Of a stretch of 64,000 nucleotides of DNA, positions 36,102 through 46,803 are shown piece by piece. Below the pieces are notes generated by a model. The model was not told where the DNA came from, did no database searches, and was given only the letters and a program-made list of their open reading frames with translations. Positions within the stretch are counted from its first letter, which is position 1. Each line of letters starts with the position of its first letter. The translations under genes were made by a program, and so were the position numbers. The stretch is from Lichtheimia corymbifera B2541 (Eukaryota; Mucoromycota; Mucoromycetes; Mucorales; Lichtheimiaceae): assembly GCA_000697475.1 (NCBI GenBank), contig JNEU01000912.1:62001-126000 (forward strand), read 5' to 3'.

Positions 36102-36729
36102 ATGGAAATCACAAGTGGACCCTTTTATACAACTTCCTCAGGACTCTTGGAAAGCGTCGACAGTAAGCGAAATCTTTTAATAAACCAACTCTTTTACCAA
36201 TCCACCGTTCCATTTGTCCATTGTAGAAAAGCTCATGGTCATATTGCGAGATGGTCGTAAGCTTATTGGTATTCTACGATCGTTTGACCAGTTTGGTATG
36301 TCAAAAGCGCATGTGTCTACATTTGGGAAAGAAGCATCAAAGCTAATAGATACATGGGTGTTATCATAAAAAAAAACTCTCCTTAGCCAACTTGGTATTG
36401 CAGGATACAATCGAAAGGATATATGTGGGCAACTGCTATGGTGACATTCCAAGGGGCATTTTCTTGATCCGAGGCGAAAACGTGGTTCTCTTGGGAGAAA
36501 TAGTAAGTATTCTTTGTTGTTCAAGGACAATGACACGCTAACACGGGATCCCTTTTATTAGGATGTTGACAAGGAACACCGGACAAACTTGCGGCAAGTG
36601 CCAGTGGAAGATATCTTGATCGCACAACGTGAAGAAATGGAAGCCAAACAACGCGTAGACAAGATACGGAGTCGAGTACTACATGAACAAGGTTTTTGTG
36701 TCGATAATGCTCAAAACGATCTGTATTAG
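36102..36729 (+). CDS. LSM1: LSM1, U6 snRNA-associated Sm-like protein
   Basis: Four exons (36102-36162, 36227-36295, 36387-36502, 36562-36729) with matching phases give 137 residues. The Sm1 motif ([28 protein letters not shown], across two introns) and Sm2 motif ([16 protein letters not shown]) are complete. The C-terminal helix rich in Glu, Arg and Gln follows. The block YGDIPRGIF separates LSM1 from other Lsm proteins. Lsm1-7 binds the 3' end of deadenylated mRNA with Pat1 and promotes decapping in P-bodies. Length and start (MEITSGPFY) are normal for the family. Confidence 0.95.
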
Positions 36730-36966
36730 TAGTAATGCCGCAAACAACCATTACTCACAAACACCCTTATCCATCGCACCAGTCCCTACCATCATCTATT
36801 AAAAGAAATACGCAAAAGTGAATCAAAGGATTTTGTGTAATGTATTATGGACCATTATATTCGAATGAGAAAGAGTGATGTAAGAAGGATGTTGGTGGAG
36901 GAGGAGAGTAGAGTAGTTATGAAAGATGCTAAATATGTGCGATATGTGGTGCTAGTTGAGGGATAT

Positions 36967-39269
36967 CTATTTGTCTTTGCGTTTACCAAACTTGAAGCCG
37001 AGTAATCTCCTAGCAGTGCCATGCTTGCCAGAATGTTTTGATTCGCCATCATAGATGGAATCACCATCATCCTCGCCACCAAAGCTACGTGGGTAACGCG
37101 AAGCAGGTGATGAATAACTGTATGGATCATGATTGCGCAGTGAGGGTTGTGGTGATGTTTGATTGCCGCTTGAAAGATTCGAATTGCTGCTAAAAAGGCT
37201 ATCTCGAGGCTGAACCGCTGGAAGATCCTTATCATGAATATCGAGATTGTTCATGCCATTCATCACACCGCCAAGACCACGTTCCAGTGTTTCAAAAGCT
37301 GATGTAAATGTGAACACACGGTCGCGGATATGTACTTCAATCTTGATCTCAGTCATGCCAAAGAACATTTTGATTGTCATGAAAATAGGCTCGCCCTTTT
37401 GAACACCTGCAAATTTGGGCATCTTGATAGGGAAACGAGCAACCTTGAATACTTGTGGATGGGTTGTCAAACGTGGAATGGTGCCATCTCCATCATAGGC
37501 GAATAAATCTGTGTAAAAATGTTGTCAGTATTGTGTCTCCGAAAAAATCATCCCCATCGTCTCATCATTTACCTGTATCTGTGTCATTGGGATAGGCAAT
37601 CATGAAATTCTTGGAAACACACTCATCCACCTTGACACGTTGTCCCTTGTGTACATAAACACTGAAGCGCTGCTTGCAAAACATTCTACCACCATCACCA
37701 GCGATGCAGTTTTCTTGGGGATCAAGACGAGGATCGAACACCATACGGGTCTCTACACCATAAGATCGTCGAGACACACGCTCAGTCACCATTTGAGGAT
37801 TAAGGCCGAAATAGACAGCACCACGTACAACAGCCAATTCACCACGCGGCGGCACACCAATGAAACCAACTCGGTTGGCAAACTCGTCAATCACTCGGCG
37901 ACGGAGATACTCTGATTGACCAAAACCACCCACAAGGAAAATAGCATCCAAGGCCACAGGCGATTGTCGTAATTGCTCATCAATCAAGGTAAGTACTTTA
38001 CGTACAACGGGTTCAAAGACATGTTCACAGAGATCCTCAGCAGTGATACGTAAATTGCCATCCTCGATACCATTGGCAGGGTCATCCATGTTGGCTAATC
38101 CAAGTGTTGCTGGTAATAAAAGAAACTGGTCCTCATCTCCTTCGAATTGGGGCTATTGATTGTCTCATGTTAATCATCGCCATTATGTCACCAAATAGCA
38201 ATTACATTACCTTGATGCCTTCAATGAAATTCTCCATCATCGAATCCATTGCTGTATCACTGACTCGACCCAGCCCATAGAATCGGTCTTTGAGATATTC
38301 ACGCATTTGTGCATCCAAAAAGGTTGAGCCGCACGAGTCACCTTGACCCTTTGTCACTTCTTTGAGAGCTCTCCTGCTACCAGAATCATCAATCTCGAAT
38401 ACAATCAAATCCACGGTGCCTTGATAATATAATAACAAGAATCAATAATCAATATCTCTCCTTTTCCAAATAATATATATTCCTTCCTTACCTCCGCCTG
38501 CATCACAAATCATAAAGCGCTGGCCATGGCCCAAGTTGAATTGGTCGCATTTCTTTTCACAATACAAAGCAGCTGCTTCCGGTTCACTGATCAACATGAG
38601 ACGATCGGGATGGTCGTAGCGATTGATGATGCCCGAACGAATAGCGGCTTCACGCATGGTTGCCTTTGCTTGATCGCTCCACATGGCTGGCACTGTCAAG
38701 CAATATCTGAACTTTGATTGATCATAGTTGGATGCAAAGCTGCGTTGAAGTTCGTTGCAAATATGAGCATGGAAAGCTTCGAGATAATCAGAAATGGTAT
38801 CGAGTGCCGTCAATCCATTGGGAAGTGGAGGAAGGTCGAGGTTCTCATCAAGGTGAAGCTTAAAACGAGATAATAAAATGTCGTTGCCTCGTCGTGCTGC
38901 CATTTTGCGTGCTTCTTGACCCCATGCTGTCATTTTCGATGATCCATGAGGATATAATGCAACCGTGGGTGTCTTTGGATAGGGATTGGTTTGTCGTGGC
39001 CTAAAGTCATCTCATTAATATATATAGCTTGTCCCTGTCGATCCCTGATTTACCATCGAATGATATCAAAGATCTCTTCACTATTATCTCTTGTAAAGGA
39101 ATAACAGCATCCTGAAAAGGTAGTGCCGAAATCTAATACACCCATAATTAGTCAGTTCCACCCAATAACGCGTCCCGTCATCTTGGACGCTTCATCTAGT
39201 GAGGTCCTTACCAATGCCAATGACATAGGAATAATCGGAAGGATCGAAAGGCCTGGATTCGTATGCCAT
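36967..39269 (-). CDS. HSPA12-like Hsp70 family ATPase
   Basis: Six exons (39269-39212, 39132-39054, 39000-38492, 38419-38211, 38152-37573, 37508-36967) give 658 residues with consistent phases. The actin-fold ATPase motifs are present: IGIDFGTTFSG (phosphate 1), CDAGGGTVDLIVFE (phosphate 2), and IFLVGGFGQSEYLRRRV (adenosine). The substrate-binding half is not like classical Hsp70; it matches the HSPA12 type. The C-terminal 120 residues are Ser/Asn/Asp-rich and end in a basic GFKFGKRKDK tail. No EEVD or ER signal is seen. Function in fungi is largely undetermined. It is separated from LSM1 by a 237-bp convergent spacer. Confidence 0.9.
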
Positions 39270-41448
39270 GTGCGAAATAAAGGCAGTAGTAGCGGGAATG
39301 AAAGAGAAGAAGGGGAGGAGGAGGAGAGAGAAGAAGAGAGACTAGAGTAAAGCCAGGTCAAAAATAGAGAGAACAGCGAATTAACCTGGTTTGGATGTTG
39401 GCGGTGACCAGCCTGCTTGGCTTCTATATATTGTGCTATCATTGTTACACAAAGGCATTTATTCATGGCACACACTATACTCTCATCCTCATTTTGCCTG
39501 CATTGGGTGTGGCATGTATCTCTGTTACCTTGAAACCGTCCCATTCGCTATTTAACATCTAACCTATCCAAAGGAGGTGGGTTGGTCTAAAAAGTCATCA
39601 TGGCTTATTTGGCTTACATGTGTCTAAAGGCGTAAACAATCCCAACAAGCTACTCTCTATCATTCCAAAAAGGGTTGGTACGGATCAAAAATGGCCCCAA
39701 AGATTTCGTTTATTCAGCTTGGCGCTTGGAGTACCAATGGCGGAAAATGCATTTTTTGGAATAACACATGCGAGCAGTAGACAGCTTATGTGATGATCAT
39801 CCCAGCTTCTTGGCATCGAAATGTATTTATATTCGGTCACATCAATAAAAAAAGATAGACTTTCTTTTTTGCTTCACGTGCAGAATATCTCCAGGGACCA
39901 GGAACCCGGTTTCAAGATTCGCTGTCAATAGCTGTACTGATATGGTCCTTGCACAAGAAGATAGCATGATTATTTGATAATATGATAGTCCTCAGCTGTA
40001 GTTATTCGTTCAAGAGCATGGACGTATCACCTTCGATAAGGCTCTTGTGGTCTTGTTTGTATTGTCCACCAAAGATAAATTCATACGTGGTACCAGGTGA
40101 TGCGGCTATTGTGTTTGCGGATCGAGAGGAGTTGTCAGCTGCAACGACCAACCCATGGCAGGTTTATGATTCATCATGTCTTGAGCAGCGATATCATGCA
40201 AGGTACCATTAGCATTCTGCTTTAACCGTTATAATAATCGCCTTTCGTACCCATGCTTCAGCAGGGAAGCTGTTATGCCAACCCATGCGGGATGCGGTAG
40301 ATTGTTCCCACCTAACTCAGCTTTGCAAACGCATTTCAAGAGATTGAGTGTGAGCTTCATCAAGCAATGAGATTCAGGTTTGCTTGATTAAAAGAACAAT
40401 GACAACAACGACAATGAAAGTAGAACAACAATAGGACGGTAAGAACCATTGCAAATATTAGTGTATAGATTGTTCACAAAAAGGACTACGTAGTATCAAC
40501 CATAATGATCAGCTCAGTTTTTGGAGATGACAGCAATCAAAGAATGATAATAGAAAGAAGAGAACGTATGTGGGAGTCATCTCATTTATATCTGCATGGT
40601 GTGTGTGGGTATTTCTATGATTACAAACAGGGGAAAAGGATGATAAAATGTCTTTTAGGGCCGGCGATGAGCTGATAGATGGATAAGGTGCCTTCACTAG
40701 TGGATGTCTAAAGAGCCTTTAGTACTATTGATTGTCAATGCAGGATCTGAGCATCAGCAAACAATGACACCAGCCTGCTATCACAACGTCGTGCAACATT
40801 ACTTCATAATGGCAATGCTATTATTGTTATCGAGAGCTACCAGGTACTACAGACAATAATCAACCATTTTCTTATAGTAGCCATATCGTAATCTTCTATA
40901 ATATATTGCATCTCGTGCCTACACCCCGGCCAGGATCAGCTCAGAAAGAAGCAAGGCCTTAGTCAACCCAATCACGTGTTCGCTAAAGTAACCCTTTAAT
41001 CCAACATCATTCACAAGAGATAAATAGAGAGGTACAACGAATAGGGAAGGTTCTATCCTTTGGATGGGGCATTGTGCTAAGGTGGATGGATGGATATCGG
41101 TCGGCCTTTGGTGCGTGGTGGTGTCAAAACAGAGAGTTGGATGATGACGGTTGTACATGGTTGACAGGTTGCACAAGCGGCGATGATGATATGGTTGCTG
41201 CCATGGAAGCGGGAATGTAAGTAAGGTAACTGGATCCAAGGAGCGTTCATGATAGTTCAGGATGATAGCATCAAACTCAAGTTGACAATGGATACACATT
41301 TTCCCCATGCGCTGTATATATCCAATTCCTTCCATTCCATGCATCAAAGCAGTATTCTGATCCATAGTCACAGGAATTCATTTGTATTGAAGCAAGTTAC
41401 ACGTAAATAAAGCTGCTGCCTATATACAGTCGCTATCTGCTGTTCACG

Positions 41449-41830
41449 TGAAAAAGGCTGCAAGACAGGTTGCTGCAAGTAACTTGAGAGACAGTGGAAC
41501 ATAGATGACGCTAATCGCAACTGCCGGAATGAACGTCGTTGGGGCTGATTATGGTAGAGGGGAGTGCAGACAGTGTGTAGTGTCAAGGAACGAGGGTGTT
41601 GTAGTGTGGTGCACACGCCATGGGCTTCTCATTCGGACAAAGACAATCGGATCAAGACAGTTGTAGGGTTGACATCGTGGGTTGAAGCAGGACAATCATT
41701 CGCAAGTGGTGGTTGTACTAGTTGAATGGGGCAACAGTTGAGAATGGGAGGAAAAGAAAATAAAGTGGAAGTTGCTCTAGGGCATGCTGAACAACTTTGT
41801 CTTAATAAAGAACCCACACTTCATTCAAAG
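41449..41830. repeat. dispersed repeat, copy B
   Basis: Diverged copy of 992-1,500 in the same orientation. It opens with aaaaaggctgcaagacagg and includes the conserved acaatcggatcaagacagtt block near 41,643. A central part of copy A is missing here. No target-site duplication, terminal repeat or transposase was recognised. Confidence 0.6.
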
Positions 41831-42175
41831 GTTTTGAATGGGAGGGTGTAATGTGGGGTTTACTATGATGGCCGGAAATTCCTTACCTCGCCCGAATTCA
41901 TGAAATGACATGTAGTATGAATTACCTTGGGACTCCCTATCTTGAACTTGAAACTTGGTAAGAATGTTCTCTGAGTCATGCTGATCAACTCTATTCATTT
42001 AAAACCAAAGGATTCATTGTGGAATCTTTGAATGGGGCATCCAAATGTAAGAGGGGCGATGCATAATAGACGAGAGCGTAAACAGTGTAGAGGTTCCATA
42101 ATCTGTGAGAATGCCCATCTCCAACTGTGGTAGGATATACCGAACAACCTTGCTTTAATAAATATGCATAGAGAG
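41786..42175 (+). repeat. degenerate tandem units of about 160-194 bp
   Basis: Three related starts are visible: gctgaacaactttgtcttaa at 41,786, gctgatcaactctattcatt at 41,980, and accgaacaaccttgctttaa at about 42,139, spaced 194 and about 159 bp. Two are followed by a similar aaaggttttgaatgg / aatctttgaatgg block. Together with copy B just upstream this mirrors the left end of the window, where the dispersed repeat is also followed by units of about 191 bp. Confidence 0.5.
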
Positions 42176-42558
42176 TGTTACATCGATCAACGGGAAACGA
42201 GAAGCTTACGAGCGAAGCGAGCAATCCGGGATACTGATCGAGTTTTTATTCGTGAACCAGCCATCGCGTCTTCTCAAGCCTATTTCCGGCAAAGGAGAGT
42301 GTTATGTGAGTCATCAGGTAATCCTAAAATGAGCAACCAAGGTCATTCTTTATATTCATTGAATGAGATGGATCATTCACAGGTGTGCATACAATGGCAC
42401 ATGTTGAGCATCCTGCGGGATGGTACTGCTTTCAATACTTCAGACACCTATTTATAGCAATGGCATTTTGTAATGTAAAATATCCAATAACCAAAAGTGT
42501 ATATAGAATGGGATGCAAAGAACATGTGATTTAATGCGGAAATGTCTAAGTACTATAT

Positions 42559-44369
42559 TTACATCATCATCACATCGTCGTCATTGTGAGGTTCATCAGG
42601 GCCATCTTGGTTAATCTTCATCTCATCCAACATTTCCTCCAAAGAGATCTCAGGGAAGTCTTGTTCTTCTTCCTCTTCGCTATCCACCATGGCGTTCTCA
42701 TCACGGGGTTGTTGTTGTTGGTTTTGTTGAGCATTCTTGAAGATGTTGATAGTCGATCGGAATTCTGGATCTTCTTCAATGTCACGCATAAACATTTCCA
42801 TGTCTTGTTCAATACGAGCCTGGTCTTGTTTGCGAGGCAATAATTCACTCTCTTCCTTGCCCAATTGCTGCAACTTCCAATTACGTTGCTTGTTCTTCTT
42901 GCGACGTTGAGGATAGGATTTACGCACCAAGACGACATCAGGCAATGTGCTTCGGTCTAACTTGTCGAATTCTTCATTGTTAAAGTTGCTGTGTGACAGG
43001 TCGTAACCAAGAGCTGTATCGCCAGGATTCAACAATGCACCCAAGTGTGATCGTACAATGAATTCGTTGTCGTTGTGACCAAAATCGGACATGCGTGCAA
43101 CGTGGACATCCGCCAACACATATTTACCCCGTACAGGACCCAAAGGCTCCACATCCAATACAACAAATTCAATCATCGACTTGACAGAAGCAAGGGCAGT
43201 GAAGGGCGCGCGCCAGTAAACGGTTGTGTTGATATCACCATAGTTGAGTGTGTTGGGATCGAGAAGCTGGAGTGTGTTGCCGACACGAGTACACAATAAA
43301 AGTGGGCTGATGTTACCCAAGCTGTTGGCAACTTTTCGAGGCAAGCAAATCAAATCGTCTTTACAGATGGGAACAATTTCAACTATTGATCATCATCCCT
43401 TTTGTTAATCCACCATACTTGCAAATTTGGTGCAACCTCCAAATCCTCCTACCTGAATATGTAAACTTGTAATTGCTGACACTCGTGTGGATATCTGTGG
43501 AGATCAATTGTTCACTCGTCTTGTATCTAAAATCTAATATCAATGATTCCATTCCATCTACCAACCATGAACACACAACTCACTTGATGGGAACAACAGC
43601 GTTCAAAAATTCGACCATCTTGATTGCATGACCACGTTGTCCAAAGTAGAAATCAATGCCATCCTTTGCTTCTTTGATGTTGGTGGTATCCTTGTGTGCA
43701 TTATGCTTGAGAATCAATTGCTCGAGATACAAAAAGGTACGCTTGTACGCACTTGGACGGAAGCCTTCCATGTGTTTTGTGCTGCTAACCGAGTACATTC
43801 CTCACATTGCTGGTATGATACTACGTATTCCACTTCAAACATTTGCTGCAAGATCGTGTTGGCGAACACCTAGAAAAATAGCCGTTAGCAATTCATCCTA
43901 TCAGCAATGATCATTACCTCTTTTTGAATTGTCAATTTGACCTTGATTCTTCTACTGTGGGGTTCGGTCCAAATGAAGCCTGCATCCACCAATCGCAAAC
44001 AGCTCTCGGGATTCGAGTTCGGCGGTGATCCACATGCCGGGTGGTTGGAGATATCGTTCACAGTTGCGGCAGAAATGGATATGCACTTGCTTTGGAATAC
44101 CCTCGGTAATATCCACTTCGTTACGAATACAGTTGACGCACATGTTGGCGGCATTGGGTGGTGTGGGGGCACCGCATCCCGGACACTACAATAAGCATGC
44201 ATAGACCGATCAGTCATTTGCTGGGTCTTTCTCTCTCTTTTTTCCCGGATCGCTTATGAACAAGGACTTACCAAGCTAAATTGAAAACAAGTTAATACAT
44301 GACTTTGGGGTTCCAATGGACGTCATTGACTTACATGAGCTGTTCTTGAACGACAGGGTGGTATTCCAT
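42559..44369 (-). CDS. NMD3: NMD3, 60S ribosomal subunit export adaptor (two apparent frame breaks)
   Basis: Exons 44369-44335, 44275-44272 (4 nt), 44185-43918, 43869-43584, 43526-43453 and 43382-42559. Nmd3 loads onto pre-60S subunits and provides the nuclear export signal for Crm1. The N-terminus has the Cys4 zinc motifs (ILCPGCGAP, MCVNCIR, FCRNCERY). Then come LVDAGFIWTEPHSRR, LEQLILKHNAHKDTT, YKTSEQLISTDIHT, EIVPICKDD and RNWKLQQL. The C-terminus is acidic (EISLEEMLDEMKI), fitting the export-signal region. The 4-nt micro-exon is needed to form the first CxxC. Two frame changes with loss of about 13 and 5 family residues occur near 43,990-44,012 and 43,738-43,752; no intron can explain them. 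Confidence 0.88.
44272..44275 (-). other. 4-nt micro-exon of NMD3
   Basis: On the minus strand TTTTCAATTTAG is followed by CTTG and then GTAAGTCC. Exon 1 ends CTCAT, CTTG completes Ile and adds Leu, and the next exon begins TGT-CCG, giving QLILCPGCG. The family has a hydrophobic residue pair directly before the first CxxC, so the micro-exon restores the known pattern and phase. Flanking introns are about 59 and 86 bp. Confidence 0.75.
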
Positions 44370-46381
44370 GGTTGGAGAGTGGGTAGGTCAAAAAAGTTAC
44401 TGCGGGATAAAAGAAGCAAAAACTGATTGCCCTTTAAAGCGACTGAGAAATTTGGTGGCTTGAAAGAATCCTGCTGCGGCAGAGAAGGATTACTGAGGAT
44501 TAATAAGCTTTTGGACTTGTTCCATTATGCAAAAGACATCAGTCAATTATATATTATATACAGTGATACTAGCTACCAAAATGAAAAGAGTAATAAAAGG
44601 CAGCTCAATCATCACCATGTGATGGGTAGCATATATTGTCTATACAACAATAGGATTCCATCTTGCTGTCAACGAAATGCTGGCCTCAGTACATACCCAT
44701 CATTACAAAGAAGAAATACCTATCTAGCCATGATTTGACATGTTTAGCTCAACAACTAGTAATCATCATCATCATCAAAACGATCAAAACGATCGCTTTA
44801 CATCTTTTCACGTTCATCAACAAGCACCACACGTGATGGTCCTACTTTATCACGGTAGTCAAGCCTTTCAAAACTCGTGGCTAACAAGGAAAGCAGCAAC
44901 AATGGATCTACCACACCACTATATCTGGTCCTCAGAGCCCACCTGTTAACAACAACTACTGGTAACACTAGCAACAACAGTAATACTTCATCTACAACAG
45001 CATTATCCACATCGAAAAAGCCCAATGCACCGTCGATGCTACGAACCAACCGTGAAGCTCTGGAATCCAAAGATGATGCTATCGATACACCCAACTCACC
45101 ATAAGCCATCTTTCTTGCTGATGCAGCACCTGTGACAGTGACTAATCCTATTGCAAAGCAATTCAATTTCGTCAATGCGTATATTTCTTGCAAAGAATTG
45201 GCTATGTACCGTCATCCTTGAACGACATGCAACCAATTACAGTGCCACAGGTCTCGTTAAATTCATGCTCTTGCCGTATGATTGGGACAACGAACACCAC
45301 AACAATGAGGACACCGCAGTCGCCATTCTTCCATGACCGAGAAAATGAAGATAACGATGAGGCAGAACGCAGGAGGAAAAGGTGATAGACAAAATATGGG
45401 CAAATGGAGGCATCGTATCCCTCATGGTATCGACCTTAGCATATTGGCGTAGTATACGAAGCCTAGATACTATAGATGAAGCTATCCCTGCCCATGTACG
45501 ATAAGCATTCAGCAATTGAAAATGGTGATCATAATATTTATTGTTACTGTATTATATGTATGCTCTGCAGTTCACTATACGGTTTTGCACAACAATTTGG
45601 TGCTGGTACCTGGAGGAGCGGAACCAAGGATGCCTGCATGCATTACCTTTCAATAAGTATTTCATCATTCTATGGTGAATTTGTTTATGATCTCCTATTT
45701 CTTCTCATAAGAGTCCTTCTTAAGCATACTTTGGGAATTCGGAATTGAGCTACTATCATGGTGTGTCTGCATGTGTGCACACCAATGAAAATGGAGTGCT
45801 TCTCTTGATTCTTTACATCCATGGGAATCCCCTGAGGGGGTATGAACATTATCACGTGCAGTTTGTTGGTATACATACTTGACAATTACGAACATCAATC
45901 ATGACATGGTTCATATATTTGGGGGGGGGTGAATAAAGCATGAAACACGACACAACCTTTATGACAAGGTCATGTCTACTCCCTCTTCTACGTTTTTTTC
46001 GCGCGTTCGACCGTGCAGTAAAAGTCACCTCCCATGTCAGCGACATGCACTAGGTGAGTTCAATTCAATCTCCATGATTTTCGGCAGGGGGTTGCCTATG
46101 GATACGAGCTATTAGGTGTATACATGGGATGCTTGGATCTAGTAAAGCTTTAATATGTTTGTTTGACCTATATGGATCACGTGAATCATTTCTATGTATC
46201 TCGTTCATGTCATCATGTATCTCGGCGTGACAACAGCGCAGTGACCATCATCTGTAATAATATCGATCTTAAGTTATAGGGGTAAATGCAGAGTCATGCA
46301 CGACCAGCTGTTCTTCGCAACGCTTTGTCCGCCGCTAATTTATTGAAGATGGGATACATTCAATTCCTATAAAAGCATCCA
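44370..46381. other. accessory stretch, possible decayed coding DNA
   Basis: No intact gene recognised. On the plus strand between about 44,790 and 45,235, Ser/Thr/Asn-rich frames (for example the run around LTTTTGNTSNNSNTSSTTAL, 44,946-45,004) continue into each other past stops. A further frame at about 45,391-45,507 reads GIVSLMVSTLAYWRSIRSLD. This could be a broken gene, but I recognise no family. A run of nine G is near 45,920. Confidence 0.35.
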
Positions 46382-46803
46382 ATGGCACCAGGTATTCACG
46401 CTTTACTTCAAGAAATTTGTGGTGCTCTACTCCCGGATATATTGGCTTCTATTTTTACGCTCCCTGTATTTATTACATTGGCACTTGCAAGATTATCATT
46501 GACAAGCGAAGCTACTAAAAGGCCTTGCGAAGTTATCAAGTACTACAAGTACCATGGAAAGGGTAAATGCGGAGTCAAAGGCGAAGGCGAGGTCATTGGC
46601 ATAGAAAAGGGGTCGTCCACAAGTCTGGCAATCTCGAGTCCTGTTACGTTTACAAAGAGAAATCTGACAATGCTGTTGAATGTGGGCATACCTGTCTCGA
46701 AAGTTTCCAGAGATGCAAAACATTCTCGTGCACCCAAACGGATGCGCGTTTGTGGCAAAATAATCCTAAGGCCTACTACCTCACTGCCAAATGCTCAAGA
46801 TAA
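46382..46803 (+). CDS. possible secreted cysteine-rich protein, two exons
   Basis: ATG 46382 opens a frame to 46562, where a GT donor and a 47-bp intron (46563-46609) lead in phase to 46610-46803, for 124 residues. The N-terminal 40 residues contain a hydrophobic run (DILASIFTLPVFITLALARL) that could be a signal peptide or anchor. The rest has eight cysteines, mostly in a CYVYKEKSDNAVECGHTC ... RCKTFSC stretch. A TATAAAAG lies only 13 bp before the ATG, closer than expected. There is no family match that I recognise, and chance open frames of this length exist in the window, so this is a weak call. Confidence 0.3.

Larger units (their letters stand above)
39270..42558. other. gene-poor stretch of 3.3 kb
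   Basis: No gene could be supported. The part next to 39,269 is the Hsp70-like promoter region. The minus-strand frame at 40,919-41,371 (150 codons) has no domain, and the frame at 41,368-41,616 lies in the dispersed repeat. From about 41,449 on, the sequence is a second copy of the left-end repeat followed by degenerate units. The plus-strand frame 42,164-42,457 shows no known domain. Confidence 0.55.

Noticed and set aside
40919..41371. 150-codon minus-strand open frame
   Set aside because: No recognisable domain, no splice or promoter support, in a gene-poor repeat-bearing stretch.
46496..46758. Minus-strand frames opposite the cysteine-rich candidate
   Set aside because: Two overlapping frames with no start context or domain; the plus-strand spliced reading is slightly better, though itself weak.
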